Assembly: GCA_003669125.1 (NCBI GenBank)
Contig: QWQF01000303.1
Location: 1 to 37,035, forward strand
Direction: 5' to 3'
DNA: 37,035 nucleotides
From: Planctomycetota bacterium
GTDB lineage: Bacteria; Planctomycetota; Planctomycetia; Planctomycetales; Planctomycetaceae
Each line of letters opens with the position of its first letter. Within the stretch, counting starts at the first letter, position 1. Of this stretch, positions 19,170-26,919 are shown piece after piece. A program made the translations under genes and the position numbers. The notes under the pieces are model-generated. The model did no database searches and had not been told where the DNA came from. It was given only the letters and a program-made list of their open reading frames with translations.

Positions 19170-20374
19170 TGCCAACCATGTCCGACCGCCAACTGCAATT
19201 TCGAGTGGGACTGTTCGTGCTGATCGCCTTTGGGCTGATCGGGGCGATGGTGTTTCAATTTGGCGAGCTGACCTCGCTCTGGCAGAAGTCGTATCAACTG
19301 GCCGTACATTTCGAGTCCGCAACTGGAGTTCACGCCGGCTCGCCGGTGAAGATGAGCGGCCTGACGATCGGCGAGGTTCGCGAAGTCGCGCTCGACGAAA
19401 CTCGCGGCGGCGTCGGCGTGATCCTCGATATTCAAGAACGCTATCTCCTGCGAGCCGACGCGAAGGCGATCCTCGCAACGTCGCTGCTCGGGGATTCGGT
19501 CATTGAATTCACGCCGGGCACGAAGTCGCAGCGGCTGGAACCGGGGACGTTGCTCGAAGGCCAAATGCCGCTCGATCCGCTGTCGATCGTCAGCCGGTTG
19601 GATTCCAAACTCTCGGTCTCGATGGCCTCGTTCGAGCAAACCAGTGCCGAGTGGCGGAAGGTCGCCGAAAATATCAACGGACTGGTCGACACGAATCGCG
19701 GCAACCTCAACGAGGTCGTCGAGCGTGCCGCGACCGCGCTGCACGAATTCACGATCACGATGCAGGAAGCGAAACAGACGTTGCAGTCGACCAACAAGGT
19801 CTTCTCCGATCCGCAGACGCAGGAGAGCTTGCGGCAGACGCTCGCGGCATTGCCCAAGTTGGCCAACGAAACGCAGCAGACCATCGCGCTGGCGCGGCGC
19901 ACGCTCGAGTCGGCTCAGAAGAACTTCGACAACCTGCAAGACGTGACCGACCCGCTGGCCAAGTCTGCTGGGCCACTCATGGCCAAACTCGATCGCTCGC
20001 TGACCAACCTCGACATCCTTTCCGTCGAACTGGCGGCGCTCTCGAAGCTGGCCGCCAGCGAAGACGGCTCGCTGCGAAAGATCGCCACCGATCCGGAGCT
20101 GTATCGCAACCTCAACCGCTCGGCCGAATCACTGTCGATCTTGCTCAACAACTTGGAGCCCGTTGTCCGCGACGTTCACATCTTCACCGACAAAGTCGCG
20201 CGGCATCCCGAACTGCTGGGAGTCAGCGGCGCGATTCGAGGCAGCAGCGGCATCAAAGAGCCAAACGACTCCGAACCGCGACGACTGCCAGCCGACGAAG
20301 CGAAGACCGCCACTCCGGCGACGAAACGTGCTTCTGACAAGAGCAACCTCGCAACACCGAAGATCCTGAGATGA
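19169..20374 (+). CDS. mlaD: MlaD-like MCE-domain protein
   Basis: 401 aa. One N-terminal membrane helix (about residues 11-30) anchors it in the inner membrane. An MCE domain follows (about 41-118): H-F-E-S-A-T-G-V-H-A-G-S-P-V-K-M-S-G-L-T-I-G-E-V is the family hallmark, and L-L-G-D-S-V-I-E-F-T-P-G closes it. The remaining ~280 residues are mostly predicted helical with heptad-like hydrophobics and end in a Lys/Ala-rich tail. It is much longer than E. coli MlaD (about 180 aa) and more like long MCE proteins such as PqiB/LetB or chloroplast TGD2, with a single MCE domain. MCE rings pass lipids across the periplasm. The start overlaps the ATPase stop; ATG 19178 is an alternative. Confidence 0.9.
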   Translation: MPTMSDRQLQFRVGLFVLIAFGLIGAMVFQFGELTSLWQKSYQLAVHFESATGVHAGSPVKMSGLTIGEVREVALDETRGGVGVILDIQERYLLRADAKAILATSLLGDSVIEFTPGTKSQRLEPGTLLEGQMPLDPLSIVSRLDSKLSVSMASFEQTSAEWRKVAENINGLVDTNRGNLNEVVERAATALHEFTITMQEAKQTLQSTNKVFSDPQTQESLRQTLAALPKLANETQQTIALARRTLESAQKNFDNLQDVTDPLAKSAGPLMAKLDRSLTNLDILSVELAALSKLAASEDGSLRKIATDPELYRNLNRSAESLSILLNNLEPVVRDVHIFTDKVARHPELLGVSGAIRGSSGIKEPNDSEPRRLPADEAKTATPATKRASDKSNLATPKILR

Positions 20375-20377
20375 CCG

Positions 20378-20803
20378 ATGCGATTTCAAATCTCAAATCT
20401 GAGCCGTCGATTTTCGATGCTTGCACTCCTGTTGCTCGCGTTGCTCCCCGGCTGCGTGCATCGGCGGTTGACGGTCAACTCGAATCCGCCGGGAGCACGA
20501 GTGCTGCTTGACGGCGAGGAAGTGGGCGAGACGCCGACCTCGGTCGACTTCACCCATTACGGCACGCGTGAGGTCGTGCTCCAGAAGGATGGCTACGACA
20601 CGCTGAAGACGATTCAGACTGTGCCGCCGCCGTGGTATCAAGTCCCGCCGCTCGACTTTTTTTCCGACAATCTGCTGCCGTACCAACTGACAAACCGGCA
20701 TGAGTTCACCTACCAACTGCAACCCAGCCCGACGGTGCCTTCCACACAAGGCCTGCGAGACCGGGCCAACAATCTGCGTTCGGAAGCTCACGCCGGGCCA
20801 TGA
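20378..20803 (+). CDS. PEGA-domain lipoprotein in the Mla operon
   Basis: 141 aa. The signal peptide ends in a lipobox L-L-P-G-C at about residue 25, giving a lipid-anchored mature protein. Residues ~27-75 form a PEGA domain: L-T-V-N-S-N-P-P-G-A-R-V-L-L-D-G, then E-V-G-E-T-P, F-T-H-Y-G-T-R-E-V-V-L and K-D-G-Y. PEGA domains are small beta folds found in surface and periplasmic proteins. The rest is Pro-rich. The start codon is only 3 bp after the MCE gene stop, so it belongs to the same operon. It may be an envelope partner of the lipid transporter, perhaps in the outer membrane, but that is inference from position only. Confidence 0.85.
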   Translation: MRFQISNLSRRFSMLALLLLALLPGCVHRRLTVNSNPPGARVLLDGEEVGETPTSVDFTHYGTREVVLQKDGYDTLKTIQTVPPPWYQVPPLDFFSDNLLPYQLTNRHEFTYQLQPSPTVPSTQGLRDRANNLRSEAHAGP

Positions 20804-20904
20804 CGTGGGGCTTGCTTTACTTGACTTTGGGCACAGATAAGATGACTCCCGTGACTCGGCGATGACCGGCTGTCGCGGGGCCTCAAGCGTTCGAGGAGTC
20901 CTCC

Positions 20905-22251
20905 ATGCGTTGGGAGCAGAAAGTCCAATTTGCGTCGCTTAGCGATGTGGGCTTTCGGCGGCGCAACAATCAGGACTCGCACACAGCGGTGCTGAGCCCC
21001 GACGCCGAGACGTTTCAGACGCGCGGACACCTCTTTATCGTGGCCGATGGCATGGGCGGACACGCGGTCGGCGAATTAGCCAGCCAGATCGCGGTCGAAA
21101 CGATCCCGCACGTGTACTTCAAAAATCGCACGGACGACATCCCCGCCGCGCTCCACGCTGCGATTCTGGATGCCAACACCGCGGTGCATGAGAAAGGCTC
21201 GCAGAACCTCGACTTCAACCGCATGGGCACAACGGCCGTGGCCTTGGTTCTGGGTCCGAAGGGGGCCGTTGTCGGACATGTCGGTGACAGCCGGCTGTAT
21301 CGCATTCGCCGCGAGCAGATCGATCAACTCACGTTCGACCACAGTCTCGAATGGGAATTGATCCGGCACGGCCGCATGAAGCCGAACGACCAATCGCTGC
21401 CAGAAATCAAACACGTCATCACTCGCTCGATCGGCCCGGAAGCCGAAGTTGAACCGGAAGTCGAAGGCCCAATCCCCGTCTGGGCGAACGACACGTTCTT
21501 GCTCTGCTCGGACGGCTTGACCGGATTGGTCAAAGACGCCGAGATCGGCGCGATCGCGAAGCATCTGCCGCCAGTCGAGGCATGTCGGCTGCTGGTGAAC
21601 CTGGCGAATCAACGAGGCGGCTCGGACAACATCACGGTCATCATCGCACAAGTCGGCCCGCTCCCCGAAGGAGCCGCGCCGCAGCCGGATGAAGTTCCTG
21701 CGGAAGACTCCGAATCCGATCCGTTCGCCTGGCTTTGGATGGGAGGACTCTGGGCCTCTGTGCTGACGTTTGGACTCGGCGTCGTGTACTCGATGCTGCA
21801 AGAGGTCGAACGAAGCCGCGGCATTGTTCTGTCCACGCTCTCGCTGATCGCGTTCACGCTCATCTTGGTCTTCTGGAGACGGCACGCCCGATCGCGAATC
21901 GCCGACACGCCGACTCCTTCAGTTTCGACCGTACTGTCGAAAGCCTATCGCACCGCCTCGGCCAAACTGACGGTTGACCTCCTGGCCGCTCTGGCGAAGA
22001 GTGAATCCCACATGAAGCAGTCGGCCATCACCGAACAATGGTCGCTGGACACCACCGCTCAAAACACCGCCAGCGCCGCAGCCACGAATGCCCTCGACAA
22101 AAAGCAGTGGACGGTGGCTCTGAACGAATTCTCCAAGTCGATCGACTTGCTGATGATCGCCTGGCAACGACACCGCAAACTCGTGGCCGCTCGCGATGCC
22201 GAAGCCAAGGAAAAAGAGGCAAACGAGAAGGCCGCGAAAAACGGGAAGTAG
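20905..22251 (+). CDS. PP2C-type Ser/Thr protein phosphatase with membrane segments
   Basis: 448 aa from ATG 20905 (GAGGAGT about 5 nt upstream). The PP2C metal-binding motifs are in order: R-R-N-N-Q-D at residues 19-24, VADGMGGH at 46-53, a G-D-S-R-L-Y-R-I-R strand near 130, C-S-D-G-L-T near 200 and G-G-S-D-N-I-T-V near 235. The catalytic domain covers about 1-255. Two hydrophobic segments follow at about 273-295 and 303-322, then a cytoplasmic-type tail rich in Ala, Lys and Glu (heptad-like). PP2C enzymes reverse Hanks-type kinase phosphorylation. No kinase is encoded nearby. The 101-bp gap after the PEGA gene may carry its own promoter (a TTGCTT...GATAAG pair near 20812-20841), which is weak. 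Confidence 0.92.
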   Translation: MRWEQKVQFASLSDVGFRRRNNQDSHTAVLSPDAETFQTRGHLFIVADGMGGHAVGELASQIAVETIPHVYFKNRTDDIPAALHAAILDANTAVHEKGSQNLDFNRMGTTAVALVLGPKGAVVGHVGDSRLYRIRREQIDQLTFDHSLEWELIRHGRMKPNDQSLPEIKHVITRSIGPEAEVEPEVEGPIPVWANDTFLLCSDGLTGLVKDAEIGAIAKHLPPVEACRLLVNLANQRGGSDNITVIIAQVGPLPEGAAPQPDEVPAEDSESDPFAWLWMGGLWASVLTFGLGVVYSMLQEVERSRGIVLSTLSLIAFTLILVFWRRHARSRIADTPTPSVSTVLSKAYRTASAKLTVDLLAALAKSESHMKQSAITEQWSLDTTAQNTASAAATNALDKKQWTVALNEFSKSIDLLMIAWQRHRKLVAARDAEAKEKEANEKAAKNGK

Positions 22252-22287
22252 CGAACCCCTCGATGAAGTCCTCGATACCGAGAGGTT

Positions 22288-22437
22288 CATCGGATCGCCA
22301 TCTTGTCCCGATGCCGTGTGGATCTGATCCCACAACAGCCCCCGCTCCAAAAACGGCAGCAACATCGCTCGGCCCGAAAGCCGCTCACCATTCTCCGCCG
22401 TCCCGCCAGCATACGGCGGAAAGCACTTGAACGTGTC
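22288..22437 (-). pseudogene. Fragment of a DUF1559 (prepilin-like) gene
   Basis: About 50 codons resemble the DUF1559 core: D-T-F-K-C-F-P-P-Y, then N-G-E-R-L-S-G and M-L-L-P-F-L-E-R-G-L-L-W-D-Q-I. The last segment is the 'LLPFLEQ...LYDQI' signature of this large planctomycete family. The prepilin-like N-terminal helix is missing upstream and the H-x9-DG end is missing downstream, so the gene is dead. It sits just downstream of the DUF1501 at 22490-23983, which is transcribed towards it. Confidence 0.5.
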
Positions 22438-22489
22438 GGTGAGCCACACTCTCTCGTCAGGCGCGACCAGGCGACCGGCGGACGGTCGG

Positions 22490-23983
22490 TCAAGCAATCG
22501 CTTTTTTCACGACCACGCCGCGAACACCGGTGATGCGTTCTTCCAAACCCTTGTAGAAGAACGTCAGGCGTTCGTGGTCGAGACCCATGAGGTGCAGGAT
22601 TGTGGCGTGCATGTCGGAGACGTGGCACGGTTCGTCCACGGCGGCGAAGCCCAACTCATCCGTCGCGCCGATGGCTTGTCCGCCGCGAGTGCCGGCTCCG
22701 GCGAGCCACATTGAAAATCCGTGCCAGTCGTGGTCGCGGCCGGGTTTGTTGACTCCCTCGCTGGTCGGAGTGCGACCGAACTCGCCGCCCCAGACCAGCA
22801 GCGTTTCGTCCCATAGGCCGCGCTGCTTGAGGTCGGTCATCAAGGCTCCGATCGGCTGATCGGTCTCGCCCGCGTGGATCGTGTGGTTGCTGATGCAGTT
22901 GTTGTGGCCGTCCCAAGTGTCCTCGATGTGCCCGCCGCCGGAGTACAACTGGATGAACCGCACGCCGCGTTCGATCAGCCGCCGAGCGATCAGGCACTTG
23001 CGTCCGAAGTCCGCCGTACGCGCGTCGTCGAGACCGTACATCTCGTGCGTCTGCCGCGTCTCTTGCGAGAGATCGACGACGTCCGCCGCCGTCGTTTGCA
23101 TCTGATACGCCAGCTCGTAGGAGAGGATGCGCGCGACCAATTCTGATTCGCGCGGCCGCGTGGCGAGGTGCTCGCGGTTCAGCTCGCCCAACAAATCCAA
23201 CGACCGCCGTTGCGTCCGATCGGAAACTCCCGCTGGCGTCGCGAGGTCCAACAGCGGTGAGCCTTGACTGCGGAACAGCGTTCCCTGAAACGCCGCCGGC
23301 ATGAACCCGCCCGTCCAATTCGAGGCACTGCCGATCGGCCCGCCGCGCGGATCGGTCATCACCACGAAGCTCGGCAGGTTCGCGTTCTCGGTCCCCAGGC
23401 CGTAGCTCAGCCACGCTCCCAAGCTGGGCTTGCCGATCAAAACGCTGCCGGTGTTCATCTGCAAGCACCCCGACGCATGCGCCGCCGTGTCGGCATGCAT
23501 CGACCGAATCACACAAATGTCATCCGCGTGCTTCGCCGTGTGCGGGAAGAGACTGCTGATCGGTAACCCGCTCTCGCCATGCGGCCGAAACGGAAACGGC
23601 GACTTCATCAAATACCCGACCGGCCGCCCGTTCGACCCGACCTTCGCCTTCCCGGAGTACGCCGTCCCATGAAACTTGTCGAGCATCGGCTTCGGATCGA
23701 ATGTGTCGACTTGGCTCGGCGCGCCGTTCATAAAGAGAGAGATGCAATGCTTCGCCCCGCCAAAATGCGGAGCCTTCGGAGCCAGCGGATGCATCCCCGC
23801 CTCGCCACTCGCCGCGTCATTCGCGAAAACCACGCCACCACCGTGGCCGCCCTTCGCAAAGAACCCCTCTCGTGACAAGAGATCAATCAATCCGAGACCC
23901 GCAAAGCCGCCGCCGACTTCCCACAAAAACTCCCGCCGAGTCTTGCCGCAGGGAGTCACGTTGGGAATGAAGCGATCCAGCAT
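22490..23983 (-). CDS. DUF1501 family exported protein (TAT signal)
   Basis: 497 aa, with AGGA about 8 nt before the ATG. A twin-arginine signal is present (K-T-R-R-E-F-L-W-E-V, residues 14-23), though the helix after it is short. Landmarks are F-M-N-G-A-P-S-Q-V-D-T-F-D-P-K-P, a P-F-x-F-R-P-H-G-E-S-G segment, V-V-D-L-S-Q-E-T-R, R-R-L-I-E-R-G-V-R-F, WDGHNN, GEFGRTP and GRDHDWHGFS. The end (HERLTF...GVRGVVVKKAIA) is the same subfamily as the gene at 848. It is nearly identical over its last ~30 residues to the scar at 28241-28500. No DUF1553 partner flanks it. Confidence 0.92.
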   Translation of the reverse strand: MLDRFIPNVTPCGKTRREFLWEVGGGFAGLGLIDLLSREGFFAKGGHGGGVVFANDAASGEAGMHPLAPKAPHFGGAKHCISLFMNGAPSQVDTFDPKPMLDKFHGTAYSGKAKVGSNGRPVGYLMKSPFPFRPHGESGLPISSLFPHTAKHADDICVIRSMHADTAAHASGCLQMNTGSVLIGKPSLGAWLSYGLGTENANLPSFVVMTDPRGGPIGSASNWTGGFMPAAFQGTLFRSQGSPLLDLATPAGVSDRTQRRSLDLLGELNREHLATRPRESELVARILSYELAYQMQTTAADVVDLSQETRQTHEMYGLDDARTADFGRKCLIARRLIERGVRFIQLYSGGGHIEDTWDGHNNCISNHTIHAGETDQPIGALMTDLKQRGLWDETLLVWGGEFGRTPTSEGVNKPGRDHDWHGFSMWLAGAGTRGGQAIGATDELGFAAVDEPCHVSDMHATILHLMGLDHERLTFFYKGLEERITGVRGVVVKKAIA

Positions 23984-24112
23984 GGCGAAGTCCTACCGAG
24001 CAAGAATCGGGAAAACTCCATTCTTGGGCGATATTGTGATGAACCGGACCAAATCGTCGCACCAACGCCGACGCACGCACCATCGCCGACCGGACGTCCC
24101 GCGACGGCGGCG

Positions 24113-25066
24113 TCAGGGTCGCGTGAGGACGACGGTGTTGCTGCCGATTTCGTTGCCGGTGGTGGTTTTGACGTAGACCTTGTAGCTGGCGGTGACGCCG
24201 GAGACGCTCAGGCCCGCATCGGTCAGGAATTCCAGCGACTGGATGTCGGTGGAACTGGCCACCACGACATCATCCTCGGCGGAGTAATCCGGGCCAGGGG
24301 TCATGCGCAGCTCGTAGGCGTCGAAGTCAGTGGCCTCGCTGAGGGTGAAGGTGAGGCGGGCCTTGTTCTGAGCCGCATCCCACGTCCCGTTGGCCGTGAC
24401 GGCGTCCGGTGTCGAGCCGGGCTGGGGCGTCAATCGCGGCAGGCTATCGGACATCGCGTGACCGGTGGCGAAATGCGTCGGCAACGCCTGACGATAGTTC
24501 TTCAAGATGGCGTAAATCTCGTCCTGCAGGTCGTTGCGTTCCTCCCGCGTGACACTCGCCGTGACGCTGAGCGTCGTGCGCGTCGTGTAGGCCGTCTTCA
24601 ACTCCGTGCTCTGCAGCGCGAACTGCGCCTGCGTCACGCCCATGATCAGGATGTCCGGCAAGGCCGGGTCGTCCTGGATCAATTGCCAGAGCGCGGCGGC
24701 CGCATCCATCGGATCGGTGAACACCCCCAGCGAATCGTTGATGCCCGGCGCCGTGGGCAAGGCCCGCTCGTACTTGGTCCCCGGATACAGTGACCGCACC
24801 CGATCCACGAACTTCCCGAACAGGTCCAGCAGCGTCTGTTTGCGGATCTCAATCTCCCCGCGAACCACCTCCAGTTCGGTCAGCTTGGCTTGCAGCAGCG
24901 AGCGTTTGGTGACCAGCGTCCCCTTCTTCGCTGTCAGACCCGCGAGATTGACCCCCCCGGCCAGCACCATCTCGTTCCCCGCGCCGAGAGCCACATCCGC
25001 CAACCCCCAATGAGCAATAAACTCATCCGTCGTCGGCACATAGGAACTCGGGCCAGAAATCGCCAT
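24113..25066 (-). CDS. Unrecognised protein with coiled-coil and C-terminal fibronectin-III-like region
   Basis: 317 aa from the ATG at 25066, preceded by AGGGAG at a good distance; in-frame codons further upstream lack a ribosome site. There is no signal peptide. Residues ~45-95 are Lys/Glu/Leu-rich with heptad spacing, a probable coiled coil. Residues ~185-215 are helical. The last ~95 residues look like a fibronectin type III or similar beta-sandwich (W-D-A-A-Q-N-K-A-R-L-T-F-T ... Y-K-V-Y-V-K-T-T). I do not recognise the family. Similar-looking hypothetical proteins of about 300 residues occur in planctomycetes, but I cannot name a role. It stands alone, 129 bp from the DUF1501 start. Confidence 0.7.
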   Translation of the reverse strand: MAISGPSSYVPTTDEFIAHWGLADVALGAGNEMVLAGGVNLAGLTAKKGTLVTKRSLLQAKLTELEVVRGEIEIRKQTLLDLFGKFVDRVRSLYPGTKYERALPTAPGINDSLGVFTDPMDAAAALWQLIQDDPALPDILIMGVTQAQFALQSTELKTAYTTRTTLSVTASVTREERNDLQDEIYAILKNYRQALPTHFATGHAMSDSLPRLTPQPGSTPDAVTANGTWDAAQNKARLTFTLSEATDFDAYELRMTPGPDYSAEDDVVVASSTDIQSLEFLTDAGLSVSGVTASYKVYVKTTTGNEIGSNTVVLTRP

Positions 25067-25178
25067 GAGACACTCCCTGATACGGATTCCAAAAATGAGC
25101 CGCAGGGCGCTCGCCCCGGTTAGGTCGCAACGGAACCGGGGCGAGTCCATCTCTCACGCACTTGTCGCGTCAGAGACC

Positions 25179-25233
25179 AGCACGACGCGCCAGCGAGTGG
25201 TGCTGGAAGAAACCCCTCGCTGGCGCTTCGGGC
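25179..25233. repeat. Palindromic repeat, chimeric: type B left arm, type A right arm
   Basis: The left arm (AGCACGACGCGCCAGCGAGT) is type B, as at 36976-37033. The right arm (CTCGCTGGCGCTTCGGG) is type A, as at 36909-36932. The arms still pair over the shared core GCGCCAGCGAG. Confidence 0.7.
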
Positions 25234-25437
25234 TCATGTGGCCACGACAGTTTGGTGAGACGCGCACGAGTGCCGCGCGGCTCATGACTGTCAGACCAGA
25301 AAGACTTCCGAAGCCTTCCCGACGTCGAAAATCAACCCCATTGAACCCACAAAACTCGCAGCCGAGTCTATCAACCATCCTCCCGAGGACAAGCTCCAGT
25401 CCAAAGAATCTATCAACTTGTCGACAAAATCGACATT

Positions 25438-25521
25438 CCACCGTCTGGAGCAGCTCATCCAGTGTCTGGAGGACTGATTCCAGCGTCTGGAGTAGCCATT
25501 TCAGTGACTTGGTGACTGATT
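25438..25521. repeat. Imperfect 21-bp tandem array, four units
   Basis: Units start at 25438, 25459, 25480 and 25501. The first three share GTCTGGAG at the same position and most of the flanking bases; the fourth is degenerate. On the minus strand the array reads as a leucine heptad (L-Q-T-L-E-S-V type), but the frame there has no gene-like start. Confidence 0.65.
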
Positions 25522-25547
25522 TCCGTGCACATGTCGCCACCGATGCG

Positions 25548-25603
25548 AGCCCGACGCATCAGCGAGGGACTTCAGCCTCCACCTCTCGCTGGCGCGTCGA
25601 GCT
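25548..25603. repeat. Palindromic repeat of the GCGYCAGCGAG family
   Basis: The left arm carries CGACGCATCAGCGAGGG and the right arm CTCTCGCTGGCGCGTCGAG. They pair imperfectly around a loop of about 13 bp. Confidence 0.65.
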
Positions 25604-25663
25604 TATTGGCCCGCGAAAAGTCGATGAGACGATCGCTCAGATCACAATCGCACGGAGCTTGAC

Positions 25664-26201
25664 TCAATGCCTTTTTTGAGCCTTCGTCCAATCGGCCTTC
25701 TCGAGTGATGGCGAGAGCTTGTCACGCCAGACATCCGTGTTTTCAAGACGCCTCGTGGATTCCGGAGTGAGCGAGTCCTCTTCGTCGACCGTCAGCGGTA
25801 CGGCATGCATCTTCTGGTCGGATTGGTAAATGAAAACCCGTGATCCTGGCCCGGCGGGAACGGCCACCCCAAACACATAGCGGCCAGTGGGGGACGAGAA
25901 AATGCCCTTCGTGGGAATCGGTTCGTCGTCCTGGGCGGCACCCCCCCGCGGAACAAAGAGCGCCCCGGGGACGGAAGTAGAGGTGAACCAGTTTCGGAGG
26001 ACCAACCGGTGTCGGCCGCCAACGTGCGAAGTACTGCAACCCACCGATGTCACCGGATCGAATCATGTCGGATCGCGAACAACCGCCGAAGGAACAAGTC
26101 GCGAGCACACACCAATACACGACGATCGATTTTGGCAACTGATACTCCTGCCGCGCCGGTGTCGGCCGCGTATCTTGCGAGAGATCGACGACCAACTCCA
26201 A
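25664..26201 (-). pseudogene. Possible frameshifted lipoprotein gene
   Basis: Two overlapping minus-strand frames look like halves of one protein. The first (from ATG 26201) has a hydrophobic stretch I-V-V-Y-W-C-V-L-A-T-C-S-F-G-G-C, i.e. a possible lipobox. The second (open from 26053 to 25664) has the more convincing protein body: F-S-S-P-T-G-R-Y-V-F-G-V-A-V-P-A, Y-Q-S-D-Q-K-M-H-A-V-P-L-T-V-D-E-E. A run of seven C (25941-25947) lies in the overlap, and one base less would join the frames. The second frame alone (about 129 codons) is the alternative. It could be a real frameshift, a sequencing error, or two unrelated open frames. The family is not recognised. Confidence 0.35.
26162..26192 (-). 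pseudogene. Short DUF1501-like motif, possibly a gene remnant
   Basis: This 31-bp stretch matches the intact DUF1501 at about 23051-23081 at 29 positions, in the same orientation, and encodes V-V-D-L-S-Q-D-T-R where the gene has V-V-D-L-S-Q-E-T-R. No other part of a DUF1501 is visible around it. It may be the last trace of another deleted copy or a coincidence. Confidence 0.3.
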
Positions 26202-26227
26202 CTCGTACTACTTCAGTTCACCGCCAT

Positions 26228-26246
26228 GATTGAGCAACGCTCAATC
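26228..26246. terminator. Hairpin at the stop codon of the 26241-26888 gene
   Basis: 8-bp perfect arms (GATTGAGC/GCTCAATC) enclose a 3-nt loop and include the stop codon of the minus-strand gene. There is no T-run after it, so it would be at best a weak or factor-assisted terminator or an mRNA end structure. Confidence 0.3.
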
Positions 26247-26888
26247 GAGCTTGTCGACTTCATCCACAGAGCACACCATTTTCACGGTCACAATAATTTC
26301 ACTTGGCTTCGAAGGCTCGTCTTCAAGATTCTCAGTCGAGCGGCAACGGCATCTCCAAATTGTTGCCCCAACTGCATCGTACCGAATATCTGTGGAAAGC
26401 GTTTCATACGACGCCACAGCGCCTTTCACACGCAGAATCTTGGCTTTTACGACTGCGTCATTCAACCCGAATGCAAGCAGTATGTCGATCCCTTGTGCTG
26501 CCTTGTTCGTATCAACGGTTCTCGCAGTAACGCTCATCCATCCCCGCACTTCATTTACAGCGTCAATGAGACCGATTCCGTTCGTCCATTCTTCTGCGAT
26601 TGTTTTACCATCTTGCGTGACAACCAATCCGCACTTATAGCGGCGGTCTTTGATTGCGTTCTCAAACTCTTGGGCGAAGCTGCTGAATCCAGTTGCTACG
26701 AATCCAAGATGAGCTTCGATGGCACGAAATTCCTGAGATCGCGGCATTGGTATGCACTTCGCCGGAGCCAATTGCCTCCTCGCGAGTGTGCGCGATGAGG
26801 CAAAGTTTGCCGTAACGATGAGCAGAGGGACGAACGCCGACACTAAAAAGAGTGCCCGCTTGACGAGTTGCTTCGACACTGTATTCAT
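26241..26888 (-). CDS. Unrecognised membrane-anchored or secreted protein
   Basis: 215 aa from the ATG at 26888, preceded by GAGGA; earlier in-frame ATGs would overlap the upstream gene. One hydrophobic helix at about residues 10-28 (A-L-F-L-V-S-A-F-V-P-L-L-I-V-T-A) acts as a signal or anchor. The mature part is mixed alpha/beta with no motif I know. Four cysteines are visible (one near 35, one in Y-K-C-G, two in R-C-R-C) plus one near the end. It begins 31 bp after the stop of the upstream extracellular protein gene, so the two are likely co-transcribed. Base composition is clearly lower in GC than the sulfatase and DUF1501 genes, hinting at a different origin or weak selection. Confidence 0.65.
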   Translation of the reverse strand: MNTVSKQLVKRALFLVSAFVPLLIVTANFASSRTLARRQLAPAKCIPMPRSQEFRAIEAHLGFVATGFSSFAQEFENAIKDRRYKCGLVVTQDGKTIAEEWTNGIGLIDAVNEVRGWMSVTARTVDTNKAAQGIDILLAFGLNDAVVKAKILRVKGAVASYETLSTDIRYDAVGATIWRCRCRSTENLEDEPSKPSEIIVTVKMVCSVDEVDKLD

Positions 26889-26919
26889 GAGCGCATCCTC
26901 GATGCAAAGGCGATAAGTA

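Larger units (their letters stand above)
25067..25663. other. Repeat-rich intergenic region, 597 bp
   Basis: No gene seen. The region holds two palindromic repeats (25179-25233 and 25548-25603) with an array of four imperfect 21-bp tandem units between them (25438-25521). The rest is unremarkable. Confidence 0.6.
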
